Numbered from the stretch's first letter, positions 23,991-35,477 are shown. The stretch: 64,000 nucleotides of DNA from Eutypella sp. D-1 (GCA_023313575.1 JAJTTP010000002.1:1364001-1428000); one strand, 5' to 3'. The notes: generated from the letters alone by a model not told the origin. Numbers and translations are program-made.

Positions 23991-25617
23991 TTTGGCAGAT
24001 TACGAAGGTCTCTACCAGAGACCTCGAATTAAGTATAGAATAAAAGTGGTGTTGAATAGAACTGTAAAATGATAAACAAAGACCAAGTCTCGAAGTCACA
24101 GTGACCTGGAAGTGAAAGAGGAAAAGAACGTAAATGTGGCGAGAGAAGTGATGTCAAAGTGAGCGGGTCAGTCAGTAAAAGAACGCGCAAACTTTGTCAC
24201 CAGGGGGAGAAAAGAAAAAGCCGGGTGATTCCTCTGGAAAATCAGCAAGTTGGGAAAATCGATTCGTGCGACGATTCGGCGCGGGAAGATGGGATGACGA
24301 TGTTCGGTGTCTATGTCGTGATCGGAAAGATGAAAGGCAAATTCCTTCTCTCTTTTTTTTTTGATGTTTTTCTGTGTTTTTTTCTCCGCCTTGGATTGAG
24401 AGGCAGGCCACCGGTGCTGCTCGCGGGCCAGGCCCCAAGGCCTTAAAAAACGTGATTGATCAGCCCCGTCCAGGACCCGGGCGCGCGCGCTATCGAATCG
24501 GCGCGGTAGTCGATTTAGAAATAAAAAGTGATTCCGTAAAATCTACTCGATGTCGGAAAGCCGGTTTACTGAAGAACGGCGCGAGTTCCGACGCGCTGTG
24601 TGGTTGTTGGGTGATGAGGGAGGGAAAGGATTGGATTGATTGACGTGGATGAGTTGTTGTGGGAAAAGAGAGATTGTAGTGTAGGCAGAGAGGTCTGGGA
24701 AGGTTGAGGCAAAATCAGACCCCACAAGGTAAGCCAACAGGCCATACACTAAACTAGGTTGGTACGTACCTCAGCTCCCTAGCCTATTATGTATGTACCT
24801 ATAAAGGTTAAATACTTGATGCGATACACGTAGCCAGCCCTGTTCCGGTCCGTTGCCAGCTATAAACGGGCCGGCAATTAGTCACAACGCCGGAATAGTA
24901 CTATACGAAGGTACCTAGGTACTTATGTAAAGGAAGGAACCCCCCGGGGATATTCAATTAAGGTTATTTCCTGCCAGGCACGTGTGAATCATAACAATGG
25001 GCAATGGCAGGTAGAATTTTTTAAGTGTCCGCATTCCGAAGGGAAGCTGGGTACGTTAGCTAGCGTATAAACGTACAAACGGGCGGTGGGTGTAGTCTAA
25101 GCGGTATGTACATATGGACTCGAATTGGTTTCAATAGGTACCGGACTGAATAAGTACCGCCAATTCAATGCACACCTTTACTTGGAACAATGGGTCACCT
25201 ACCTCCGGGCCCGTTTGAATGTAGGTAGTTATCTCTGATTGGTCACTTTCTTCTCCTTTGTTCGTTCCTACCTTACCTAAAGTACAACACATTGAACGTA
25301 GGTAGATAAGTACCTATGTACCTACATGTATGTAGGTAGGTACATGTAGATACAGGAAGACTTGTATGCATTTGCTTTAGGTAGGTACTCCGCGACGAAG
25401 CATTGGGTATCTGATTAATACGTACATGGAAGCATGCCGAGGTCGAGTGCTCCTAAATAGCAGCTCATCTATACTACTTAGGTACCTAGACTACACATGA
25501 CCTACCTGCCTACATACATGCAGGCAGACAATACTAAGAGCGACCTTGCCGCCGCAGCCCCTCCGGCCGGGCTTAACTATCCAGCTATATGTAGGTAGGT
25601 GTATGGTGGGGGGTGTA
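23991..25617. other. Promoter and leader of RPB1, then TAGGTA-rich spacer
   Basis: The minus-strand leader of RPB1 probably occupies about 24.0-24.7 kb (no minus-strand ATG between 23991 and about 24740). From 24.75 to 25.6 kb the DNA is packed with TAGGTA/TACCTA and GTAC motifs, including the palindrome at 24911-24922. No gene was seen. Confidence 0.55.
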
Positions 25618-27261
25618 TCACTTCTTCCTCCCCCGCGTCCCTTTCGTAGCAGCAGCAGCCGTGGTCTTCTTATTGTTGTTGCCCGGCTTGGCCTCGTCTA
25701 CCGCAGCCTCGCCCTCCTGCCCCTCGTCCACGCTCTTACGGCGGACGGTGCCGGCACTAACGGCGATGAACTCCTCCTCGCTGTCGCTGTCGCCGAGGTT
25801 GTAGAGGACGGGCATGCGGAAGCGGCCGTTCTTAGTAGCGGCGGCGGTGGCGCCAGCCGGCCCATCACCACCATCACCAAGCATATCTCTACCGACGCCG
25901 CGGCCGTATTCATCGACGTCGTCATCGTCGTCGTCATCGTGGTAGCCCTTGCTACTCGGGTCGACGGTCAGGACGTCGATGTCCTCGTCCTCGCGGTCGA
26001 GGCGGCGCTTGGTGATCTCCTCCTGGGGGTGGATGTCGAACTCGTCCTCCTGCTCGACGTACTCGACGTTCTCCTCGACCTCGACGAAGTCGGGCGCGAG
26101 CGCCGACCACCGCTGCGGACTCGTGACCGACCAGATGTAGATGCGGCCCGTCTCGAGCCCGCACGCCGCCAGCAGCGCCCGGTGCGGGTGCCACTCGATG
26201 ACGCCCTGCTCCTCCTTGGGGCCCTCGAGCATCCTGACCAGACTCCCGTGGCCCCGCTCCCAGATGTAGAGCTCGTGGTTGTTGTAGGTCGACGCCGCCA
26301 CGTACTCGCCCGTCGCGCTAAACGTGACGTGGTTCCAGCTCAGCCTGTTCACCACGTCCTGAAACTTGTGCTCGAGGGGCACCTGAATGGTGTCGGGGTC
26401 GAGGTTTTCGGCGGATAGGTTGGGGACATGGTGGGTTCTGATGATGCGGTCCTGCGAATTGACCAGTAATACCCGGCCTGAGGCCGTCAGCCGTAATGTG
26501 GTGACAACTGACGAGCAGATCCTTGACGACCATATAATCTCTCGCGTCTTCGCGTCTATGATGTTCAATCTCCCCTTATTCGTGCCCGCCAGTATGTGAT
26601 CTCCCGTGACCGTCCAGACCGTCGCCGTCGTCATCTGTTTCGCGTCGTCCTTGGCCTGCTTCTCCTTAGCCGCGGCATCGCCGTCGGTGTTGGTGCGCTT
26701 CGGCGCCGAGGGTAATATGTGCTTGATATCGATCGGATTGGTTATATCGGCCAGTACGGGGGCTTCGTCAAATATGGATGCGACAAAACGGTAACTTTTT
26801 TTGTGTTTCGTAGTCCCATCAGGTAAGCACAGGGTACCGGTTGGCAGCGAATAGACAATAGAGAAAAGAAAGAAAAAAAGAAAAAAAAAATTAAAAACTC
26901 ACTGATCCCACGGATGTAAATCCGCGGTGTATATGGGGGCGCGAAAGCGAACCTCGCGATGTCTGGTGCCGTCCTTGAGATCCCAGAGGACGGCCCTCCA
27001 ACCCTGGCAGGCGGAGAGCAGGTAGCGGCCGCAGCGCGACCAGCTCAGAGAGGTGATGGCCGCCCTATGACCCCTCAACTTCCTCGCGACGCCCATGGTC
27101 TCGAGGTCCCAGATGACGACGGTGCCGTCGACGCGACCGGAGGCGAGATAGTCGCCCCGACGGTTGAAGCGCAGACATGTCGTGTGACCGGAGCGGATCG
27201 TGTTGGTGATGTTCTCGGGGTAGTCCTGCAGCAGGTAGTCGTCGGAGAGCAGCAGATTCAT
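25618..27261 (-). CDS. SWD1: COMPASS subunit Swd1 / RbBP5 homologue
   Basis: WD40 scaffold subunit of the COMPASS (Set1) histone H3 lysine-4 methyltransferase, acting in the nucleus. Exon 1 26903-27261, exon 2 25618-26794, intron 26795-26902 (108 nt; GTGAGT donor, AAAAG acceptor after a long T-rich stretch); 511 residues. The start Met-Asn-Leu-Leu and the first two blades (GHTTCLRFNRRGDYLASG, VVIWDLETMG, then SWSRCGRYLLSACQGW and VLWDLKDG) match RbBP5/Swd1. Across the splice the reading HYRFVASIFDEAPVL is restored, as in fungal orthologues. Further WD repeats follow to about residue 350. The acidic EYVEQEDEFDI motif after the propeller corresponds to the Ash2/nucleosome-contacting segment of RbBP5. 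The tail has an Asp run (DDDDDDD) and ends in a basic GRKK. Divergent from THG1. Confidence 0.93.
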
Positions 27262-28051
27262 GTTGATATTGTTGGCGTGTGCATATTCGGTGGGAGCTGA
27301 GCTGGGGATTTGAAAAAAGGAGAAGGAAAAGGTTGACGAAGGTTGGGGATGCGAAAAAAGAAGAAAATGGGGGCAATCAAGAATTCAAAACCTTGGGAAT
27401 GCGCTCCGGTAGGTAGTACCTGGGTATCATATAACAGAAACGATTACGGGGGGTGCAACGTAGCTGCGTAGGAGCCGCAGGAGCTACCCTAGCTGCTGGA
27501 GCTACCTGCTCGGGTGGGTTGACAGGCAGGGAAGATCACCGCCTTATGAGCAGGTACTTAGGTAAAGAGGTAGGGGTCGATAAGCGCGCTTGAACCACTC
27601 AAGCCACTAAAGTTTATAAATTCAGGCACTTGTACGAAGTAATTAATTACCTGTAGGTAGGTACCGTATGTAGCACTCAAAAAGTAACCCTACCCCACCA
27701 TCAAAGTGCCCCGCCATTCCTGGATGGATCTTGCTGAGTATCAATGCCTATCAATCAATGCCTACACTCGAGCTTCTTTTACAATTGCATGTGACTGACT
27801 CCGTTTAGGCCTGGGTAAGTTGACTATATGATCTGATCAGGTATATCAACCAATGCTTTTTAACCCCGGACTGTATAAAGCCCCAAAGTCCGATACCACA
27901 AGCAATTAACTAAAACCTTCTTGAACATTTCCTTCTATCTCTTCCGGAGCGCACACATCCCAACCCCGACCCCTTCGACCATTCCGATCCAGAGTCGCAG
28001 ACTCCGACGAATCCAGCCTCCATAGTATAGTGCAGCATCACCAAACCCAAG
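27262..28051. other. Divergent promoter region SWD1 / THG1
   Basis: 790 bp between two head-to-head genes. The left part carries scattered TAGGTA motifs (27.40-27.67 kb). The right part carries the CCAAT and TATA elements of THG1 and a CT/CA-rich leader. Confidence 0.6.
27850..27879 (+). promoter_or_regulatory. THG1 promoter: CCAAT box and TATA box
   Basis: CCAAT at 27850-27854 (the site type bound by the HAP/CBC complex) is followed by TATAAA at 27874-27879. That is about 175 nt ahead of the THG1 ATG at 28052. Binding is inferred from position and sequence. Confidence 0.5.
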
Positions 28052-29302
28052 ATGGCCAATTCAAAGTCAGTTTCTATCCCATCTGGGGGTTATTCCTATC
28101 ACCAAAAGCTAACACCCAGTCCTCAAAGATACGAATATGTCAGGCAGTTTGAGCAGCCCGACTACCTACTTCCCAACACGTGGATAGTAGTGAGGATAGA
28201 CGGGCGGGGTTTCACAAAGCAAGTCAGACCCCAAACACCAAGCGAAAGGGATATGGTTGAAAAAAGAGTTCCCGGCCTAACACGGTAGGGGGCGGGGGGA
28301 GGGGGCCTCGCAACAAAACAGACTATGCGCAAAGTACGAGTTCGAGAAGCCGAACGATAAGCGGGCGCTAGACCTGATGAACGCGTCAGCGCAGGCGGTG
28401 GTAGCGGCGCTACCGGACGTGACGGTGGCGTACGGGGTGAGCGACGAGTACAGCTTCGTGTTCCACAAGGGGAGCGTTCTGTTCGAGCGGCGGGAGTCCA
28501 AGCTCGTGTCCACCGTCGTCTCGACCTTCACGGCGCACTACGTGCAGCTGTGGCCGGTCCACTTCCCCGACACGCCGCTGGCCCCGCCTCTACTCCCCAC
28601 CTTCGACGGCCGCGCCGTCTGCTACCCCTCCGTCCAGAACCTCCGCGACTACATGAGCTGGCGCCAGGTCGACTGCCACATCAACAACCTCTACAACACC
28701 ACCTTCTGGTCCCTGATCCAGCTCGGCGGCATGGCCGCCAAGGAAGCCGAGAAGTTCCTCGCCGTACGTGCCACCACCACCACCACTCTCTGACCTTGTA
28801 GAGTCGTTAAGACGGGAAGCGAGGGGATGAGAGAAGGAGAGGAGGGAAGAAGGGCTGAGAATTTTTATCGTCATAGGGTACGCTCGCCGCGGATAAGCAC
28901 GAGATACTATTCTCGAAGTTCAACATCAACTACAACAACGAGCCCGAGATCTACAAGAAGGGCAGCGTAGTATTTCGAGATGTAATGCAATTACCCCCCA
29001 TTCCCCCTCCCCTCCCCTTCCACTTCTTGTTGTCACCACCGTCCATACCCGAGCTGACAGAGGATACCCTAACCCACCAGTACGAGCTCGTGGAGCCGGG
29101 CTCACACGACGCGGCGGAAGCGGCGGACAAGCAGGGGGCGCCGGAGCCGGCGCAGTCCCGGACGCAGGAGGAGAACGACAAGAAGAGGCGGACGAAGGCC
29201 CGAGTGTGCGTCGCGCACCTAGACATCATCAAGGACGACTTCTGGGACCGGCGGCCGTGGCTGCTGTCCAACAAGCCGGGGAAGATACCCAAGCAGACGT
29301 GA
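28052..29302 (+). CDS. THG1: tRNA(His) guanylyltransferase
   Basis: Adds the extra G(-1) to the 5' end of tRNA-His in a 3'-to-5' direction, which histidyl-tRNA synthetase needs for recognition. Five exons: 28052-28065, 28129-28218, 28322-28763, 28877-28981 and 29081-29302, giving 290 residues. The metal-binding catalytic residues are visible at the positions known in the human enzyme: Asp29 in RIDGRGF, and Asp76 and Glu77 in GVSDEYSF. Also present are [25 protein letters not shown] and the C-terminal [12 protein letters not shown] block. Intron 2 (28219-28321) starts with GCAAGT rather than GT; only this GC-AG splice gives the conserved [16 protein letters not shown] reading. Intron 1 has an alternative acceptor 9 nt upstream that would change three residues. 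Tail-to-tail with the G-patch gene. Confidence 0.95.
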
Positions 29303-29506
29303 TACCGAAAAAAAGCAAAAGAAACAAAAGGTTATGAAAGCGAAAAAATGAACCCATGGAACGTACACATACGTACAACTTGATGCGCTATGCTATGATG
29401 GAAACGTTTCGGTATGCCAGCGCATATAGAGAGCAGCTGGGCATGCACCGTAGATGTATGTGACGTATGTACGTAAGCCAAACGACAGAGGCACCGTGAG
29501 CTCACC

Positions 29507-30331
29507 TCACCCGCCCAGGGCCCTCAGCCGCCGCCTCTCCTCCTTACGCTTCCGGCGCGCATCCCTCCTAGCACGACGCTCCTCCTTCGTCTCAGCAGCC
29601 CTGCGCGCCTCCTCCTTCTCCTTCTCCTTCTCCTTCTCCTTCTCCTTCTCCTTCTCCTTCTCCTTCTCCTTCTCCTTCTCCTTCTCCTTCTCTTGCCGCT
29701 CGGCCTTCTTCGCCTTCTTCTTCTGCACCTTTTCAGCGGCCCTCCTCTCCCCCCTCTCCACCCTCTCGCACTCCTTATTCTTCTTCCGCTCTTTATCCTC
29801 CTTCTCCGCGCGCCTCCGCTCCTTCCTCAACCTCTTCGCTTCCCTCCGCGCCCTCCGCTCCTCCTTACTCTCCTCCTTCCGCAACCGCGGCGGGCGCTCC
29901 TTATCTTCTTTATCCGCGACATCGCTATCGGGGGGCGTGGGGAGCATCCCCCCCACCACCGCAGTAGTAGTAGGAGTAGTCTCGACGGTGCCCTCGAGCA
30001 CGCCGCCGGGGACGAAGGAGTGGTAGAGGCCGCGGGAGCCGGTGTACTTGGCGGCGCCCTTGGAGGTGATCTTGCCGAGGGCGCCGCCGCCGCGCAGGGT
30101 CTGCTTGACACCTGCGCCGCTGCCGCCGACGTCGATGCCTTTCAGGGCCTGGTCGAAGGCGCTCATCCACCAGGCCTCGGCCTTATGGTCCTTCTTGCTG
30201 CCCAGCCCCGCGCCGTCGTCGTTCCGCCGTATCAGGATGTGGTGCGTCAGGCCGTTGCCGTCGCTCGTTGGGTGCAGCGAGTGTCCCGTCCCCCGCCATC
30301 CCTGGGAGGTCAGGAGGGCGTGGGCGTCCAT
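29507..30331 (-). CDS. TMA23: TMA23-like G-patch protein (ribosome biogenesis)
   Basis: Single-exon gene of 274 residues. The N-terminus (MDAHALLTSQGWRGTGHSL, then HHILIRRNDDGAGLGSKK and AWWMSAFDQALKGI) matches the fungal Tma23 type of G-patch protein. Such proteins are nucleolar, and in yeast the family member takes part in small ribosomal subunit biogenesis; G-patch proteins commonly activate DEAH helicases. Residues from about 135 onward are a highly charged Lys/Glu/Arg tail. It includes an uninterrupted run of about 15 Glu-Lys pairs encoded by a CTCCTT hexanucleotide repeat, and ends Arg-Ala-Leu-Gly-Gly. The related telomerase inhibitor Pxr1/PinX1 was considered, but its distinct N-terminus is absent. 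The gene name is by family resemblance. Confidence 0.8.
   Translation of the reverse strand: MDAHALLTSQGWRGTGHSLHPTSDGNGLTHHILIRRNDDGAGLGSKKDHKAEAWWMSAFDQALKGIDVGGSGAGVKQTLRGGGALGKITSKGAAKYTGSRGLYHSFVPGGVLEGTVETTPTTTAVVGGMLPTPPDSDVADKEDKERPPRLRKEESKEERRARREAKRLRKERRRAEKEDKERKKNKECERVERGERRAAEKVQKKKAKKAERQEKEKEKEKEKEKEKEKEKEKEKEKEKEEARRAAETKEERRARRDARRKRKEERRRLRALGG
29610..29692. repeat. (CTCCTT)n hexanucleotide microsatellite inside a coding region
   Basis: About 14 perfect hexamers encode the Glu-Lys run of the G-patch gene on the minus strand. Length changes by whole units would keep the frame. Confidence 0.9.
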
Positions 30332-31355
30332 GTGGGATTGAAGGGGGAGAGGTGAGGGGTAGCTGGCTGTAAGCGCGTGTGCTTTTCTATCGTTTTATAC
30401 TCGGATTATTTTATAGATTTGCTTTTAGGAGGTTGGGGTCCCGTGCCGTGGTCGGTTGTTGGTGGGAGGAAGATGGGGATTTCAACTCGGACCCGGACTG
30501 TTTACGTATGTGTTTTCGTAGTCTACACACGTCTGGGAAATGGTTTTTTGGTATGTAGTCCGGCGATAGAACTTTTCCGGGGTATCAATGATAGTATAGA
30601 GGTAGGTAGTAAAGTACGCAATGAAGTATTTTGATACTCCTAAATCTTTAATCTAGACTTTTTGCTCATCCAAAAAAATTGAGTGGGGCTGGACCCCAAT
30701 GTTTTGGGTGCAGGCAAATTCCGTGGCTGTTTAATTGTAGTTAGTTAATTACTTAGGTATGCACTTATCCGACAAGTGTCAGTCGGCCCCACTGAACAAG
30801 CAGCGCCGAGCGAAGTCTTACAATACAACCTTGAAGTCAAGTACTATCAACGGCTAGCCCAAGCCAGCGCTGTCGCGGTCGCGGTTGCTTCTAATAAATT
30901 TTAATCGAGGCCGGGGGATGAACATCAGGGACCAAGCTTTTCCACACGCTAATGTAAAAGGACCCCACTGTGTACAGCCAATTGCTGGTCTGCTAATGTC
31001 GTAATGCCAAACCCAAATCAGGGGGGCCCGAGGAAGCTTCGTAAAGGGGCCTCGGGGAGTTTTACTATATACCTAAGTACATAAATGTATGTATATGGGC
31101 AGCCCGTTCTACGAAACGTGCACACCCGCATCACTTGCATGGGGAGGAAGGGTTAAACTATTATTGTTCATGTTGATCTCTTAACCTTTTTTTTCTATTC
31201 TTTTTTTTCTTGTTCTTTCCCCCATCCGGCCCGGTCAGTTCTCCCATCATCCGTTCACAATCACAATCAACAATCTCCGTTCACCGTTCCCGCCTCGGCC
31301 TCAACCCCCGGCGGTCGCCCCCGGTCCCCGGCCCCCAGCGGCGAAAAATCTCACG
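30332..31355. other. Divergent promoter region G-patch gene / GUP1
   Basis: About 1 kb between two head-to-head genes, holding the TATA box of the minus-strand gene at its left end and a T-rich then CA-rich leader of GUP1 at its right end. No ORF was supported. Confidence 0.55.
30393..30399 (-). promoter_or_regulatory. TATA box of the G-patch gene
   Basis: TATAAAA on the minus strand, 62-68 nt upstream of the ATG at 30331, with a second AT-rich TATAAAAT-like stretch about 20 nt further upstream. Confidence 0.5.
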
Positions 31356-33721
31356 ATGGGCCTCCTCTCGTTATTCCGGCAGATCTACGACCTCGACACG
31401 ATCGACACCCGCTTCACCACCCCTTCCTCCGTACCATACAAGACGGTCATAGACGCCCGCGATGACCCGGCCGCCGCCAGCAAAGAGAGGGCTGCGAGGT
31501 GGGACACCAGCAAACCCGCCATAGCCACCAAACCTTCACTATGGAAAACTCCCGAGTTTATCGCCTACCTCATCATCTTCGCCCTCGCCATGCCCGTCAT
31601 GCTTTACATACCCTACGATGCGTCAAAGTGTACGTGCCACAGCAAGATTTCTAGTACTATAGGGGGACGCCACCGTTGACCATCTGTCTCTCTCTCTCTC
31701 TTTTTCTCTACCTTATAGCAACCGATCCCAAGTATAAGACTTACGAGCGATTCCTCTCCCCAGGATGGGTTCCGGGCCGCAAGATCGTATGCCTTCCTAT
31801 AACGTTTCGCAGGTAGAGCCAGCACTAACTGAGACGCCCGTGAAATCCCCCCCCCCCCCAAAAAAAAGGATATATCAGACGCCCAGTACCGAACCTTCCG
31901 AGGGAACTTCCCCTACCTGTTGACCCTCCTCATCTTCCACCCTCTCCTGCGCCGCTTATACAACACCTTCGTCTACCCGGTGTCCCACCCGGGACCCCAG
32001 ACGTCTGGCAAGGAGTCGCCACGGCCGACTCTAGAAGAAGCCGACGAGAGGCTCACCCAGCGCACAACCTTCGACTTCCGCTTCGCCATAGTCTTCCTCT
32101 TCGCCCTCCACGGCATCTCCGTCTTCAAGGTCCTCACCATCCTGTACCTCAACTACCAGATCGCCACCGCGTTGCCCCGCCAGTACGTGCCCACCGCGAC
32201 GTGGGCCTTCAACGTCGGCATCCTGTTCGCCAATGACATATTCCACGGCTACCGGTTCGGCGATCTGGCCGTCTGGGTCGCCGGCCCCTCGTCTCAGGTG
32301 TCGCTCGTGAACGCGCCCTCCTCGCTAGTCGCCTGGGGCCGCTGGCTCGATAGCTTCGGCGGTCTGTTGTCCCGCTGGGAGATCCTGTTCAACCTGACCG
32401 TACTGCGCATGATCAGCTTCAACATGGACTACTACTGGAGTTTGGACCGCCGGAGCTACAGCCCCGTCGAGGTGAGATTTCGATAATTTCGATATATATA
32501 TACACAAATTATTGCTCAGGAGTGGTGCTGACAACCTGACCTGCCTGAAAACAGAAACAGATCGACCCCTCCTCCCTCAGCGAGAAGGACCGCATCGCCA
32601 CCCCGGCCCCTGCCCGCGACTACACCTTCCGAAACTTCGTAGCCTACGCCGTGTACGCGCCGCTGTACCTGACGGGGCCCATCATCACCTTCAACGACTA
32701 CGTGTCGCAGAGCCGGTGGCGGCCCGCGAGCATCGAAGCCAGGCGGACGGCGCGGTACGCGGTCCGTTTCGTCGCCTGCCTGCTGGCCATGGAGCTGCTA
32801 CTGCACTACAACTACGTCGGCGCGATCGCCAAATCCAGCCCGCGCTGGTCCGACTGGTCCGGCGCCCACCTCAGCCTGCTCGCCTACTTCAACCTATTCG
32901 TCATCTGGCTGAAGCTGCTGCTGCCCTGGCGGCTGGCGCGGCTGTGGGCCCTCAACGACGGCCTCGACCCCCCCGAGAATATGGTTCGCTGCGTCACCGA
33001 CAACATAAGCACGCTGTCGTTCTGGCGCGGCTGGCACCGGAGCTTCTACCGCTGGTCGCTGCGGTACATCTACATCCCGCTAGGGGGCTCGAGCTTCCGG
33101 ACGCCGCGCGCCGCCGCCCGCTCCGTGTCCACCTACGTCCTCGTCTTCACCTTCGTCGCCGTCTGGCACGACGTCGAGCTCCGCCTGCTCATCTGGGGCT
33201 GGCTCATCGTCCTCTTCATGCTCCCCGAGATGCTCGTCCTCTACGCCCTCGCGCCCCCCGCCGCCCGCGCCCGCTGGGAGGAACGTCATCCCCGCGCCTA
33301 CCGCCTCCTCGCCGGCCTCGGCTACCTCTTCAACATCTTCATGATGATGGCCGCCAACCTCGTCGGCTTCGCCTTCGGCATCGACGGCCTCAAGAGTATC
33401 CTCTCGGGCATCTTCAGCGATTTCAATGGTCAGTTTCTTCCTTTCTAAAACCACCCTCCCCCCCCCCTCACCGCAAAGAAAAAAAAAAGGGAAAGAGAAA
33501 CCATCAATCGCCGGTTTTCGATTCATCAAATATATGAATTAGAGCCAGCGGTGTTCATTCCTCCTGTATATGCACTATCAGCAGGCTGACCAGACAACAT
33601 AACACACAAAACAGGCATTATGTTCTTCCTGTGGTGGGCCTTCGTGCTGTTCTGCTCCGCCCAGATCATGCGCGAGGTCCGGGAGGCCGAGAAGCGCCGG
33701 GGTATCGATCTGAAATGCTGA
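31356..33721 (+). CDS. GUP1: GUP1-type membrane-bound O-acyltransferase (MBOAT)
   Basis: Polytopic ER membrane protein. Gup1 homologues remodel the lipid of GPI anchors and affect glycerol uptake, sterol-rich domains and the cell wall. Five exons: 31356-31629, 31719-31786, 31869-32471, 32555-33428 and 33615-33721, giving 641 residues. The N-terminus has Ser-Leu-Asp-Thr-type motifs followed by a first membrane span (FIAYLIIFALAMPVMLYI). MBOAT hallmarks are the SFWRGWHRSFYRWSLRYIYI block, with its conserved His, and the later VAVWHDVELRLLIWGW block carrying the presumed catalytic His. The C-terminus EKRRGIDLKC is typical of Gup1. Intron 2 (31787-31868) has its acceptor directly after a poly-C/poly-A run instead of a mixed pyrimidine tract. 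Orthologous to the Hhat/Hhatl side of the family. Tail-to-tail with the next gene. Confidence 0.93.
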
Positions 33722-34239
33722 GGTGGCCAACACCCCTCCAAATAAGTCCCTTGATTATAAAACTTAGTATTGGGTGGAAGGGGAGTCGAAGTTTGGGGAT
33801 AATATGTGGACGGAGGCTTGTTCGCCGCCTCTGGTCTTGGACCCCCCTCCCCGTTCCTTTTCTTTGGCGTACTTCTAGAAATAGATAGATCTATACACAT
33901 GCATATGAATACAATCTTAATAAGTGCACGTGAACTAAAAAGTCCTCATCACTCCGTTCGTGTTGGCTCACGCGCCGGATCTGGAAGATATATCAACCAG
34001 CCGAGAGTATACATGACTTTTACTACCCATATCACGGAACACCACCGCCGGGTATTATAACATACGCAGCCACAAAGAAAGAAAAAAACTCACGCACGTA
34101 AATCACAAGTAGACCGGACCCAAAAGCAAGCATCACCGTCGACTTCGGTCTTCACACATCTTCTTCGTCTTATTTCTTTCTTTTTTTTCTTTCCATTGGC
34201 ATGGCATATACGCTGCGCTACGTACGTATGTACTCCAGC

Positions 34240-34257
34240 TAGTTACCTAGGTAACTA
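34240..34257. repeat. 18-bp palindrome TAGTTACCTAGGTAACTA
   Basis: Perfect inverted repeat centred on the ACCTAGGT core that recurs in the non-coding DNA of this window. It lies next to a TAGG run at 34270-34300. Confidence 0.8.
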
Positions 34258-34737
34258 ATTATTGTACCCTACATAAGCATAGGTAGGTAGGTAGGTAGGG
34301 CGGTCCAGATCAATGGGACAGGATGGGATGGTTCGATAACAAGACCCCTTCAAGAACATGGCCATCTCCCAAACCGCAGAAATCACGCGGTTGGCTCGAT
34401 TTCGACAAAGCACCTCCTTTCGTCCTCTTCTTCGTTCCCAACAGAAAACCGCTCGTGCGCTCAACTCGCTCGCTTGCTCGCTTGCTTCTTTGCTTATTAT
34501 CAGATCATATCCCCGGGAGTTTGGGGGGTGTGGGTGGTTAATTGCAGACAGAATAGGCGGGTGTGATCAAAAAAACAAAAATGACAACGATGCACACACA
34601 GGCACAAGACGGCATATACATGTACATAGATATATATCCACCTCCCCTTCTTCTTCTTCTTCTCCCTGTTGACAAACCAAAAGGAAAAGAAAAAAAGGCG
34701 GGTAAACCCCAACCTCGGCCGCCCGACCGACCAAGCC

Positions 34738-34756
34738 AAAAAAAAAAAAAAAAAAA
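34738..34756. repeat. A19 homopolymer
   Basis: An uninterrupted run of 19 A between the convergent genes; prone to length error. Confidence 0.9.
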
Positions 34757-35477
34757 CAACCAACAACGCCTTGCTTTCCCTTTTCCCCCCTTCTCGCCCC
34801 TTTCCCCTCAGCCCTCTCGATTCGACTAAAAAAAAAAGCAAAATAAGACGGCAAAGACAAGAAAAGGCAAGTGTGGTATAAATATAGGTATAGAGGTATA
34901 TAGCTAGATTGGGGACAGATAAAAGGGGAGGTAAGGACGGGATATATATATTTCCAACAGAACGCCCCCAACAGGCTGGAATGCGGAAAATGCGGAAGGA
35001 TGAAAAAACAAAGTCGAAATGACAACCGTCCGCCGCCCCCCTTGAAGATTCCGCGCTATGCCGAACTGACTAAGAAAACTGATCGATGAATTGAGAGTGG
35101 GTTTCGTGGCTGAGTGAGGTCGTCATGCGAGAGATGGAGGGTCCGCAGAAACACCCCAGAGAGAAATGGCAACACGTGTAGACGGACGAGAAGCATTAAA
35201 ACATTTTCGGACGTCGTTGGTGATCGCCGATCAAAATATATACATTTCAGAAACGAGCCGCCGCGCCACGCTATGTTGCGCCGTTATCGTCTTCTTCTTC
35301 GTCGTTGGGCTGGCGGATGGGGGTAGCCAGCCGCTCGGCATCGTTCTACTGATTCTGACATCTTGCCGTCCTATTGTGAGTGGGTATACATCTGGCGGAT
35401 TGGGCCCGGAGCACTGCAAGGTGGCGTTAAGAGAGTTGCTTCTACCCTCATACAGGGTAGGGAGATAGTGGGGATGT

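Larger units (their letters stand above)
33722..35477. other. Intergenic region between two convergent genes
   Basis: About 1.75 kb holding both 3' UTRs, an 18-bp palindrome at 34240-34257, a TAGG run at 34.27 kb, a TTC run near 34.65 kb and an A19 tract at 34738-34756. The C/T-rich open frames here are low-complexity artefacts. Confidence 0.55.

Noticed and set aside
25546..26418. 290-codon plus-strand ORF
   Set aside because: Antisense to SWD1 exon 2; the Val/Leu/Asp-rich composition mirrors the acidic WD40 coding strand.
29454..30026. 190-codon plus-strand ORF with a Phe-Ser run
   Set aside because: Antisense translation of the (CTCCTT)n repeat in the G-patch gene.
32512..33537. 341-codon plus-strand ORF
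   Set aside because: Overlaps GUP1 exon 4 in another frame; Arg/Pro/His-rich shadow of a GC-rich exon, whereas the MBOAT frame is conserved.
34500..35025. Overlapping ORFs with poly-Phe or poly-Lys
   Set aside because: Created by the A19 and TTC runs between convergent genes.
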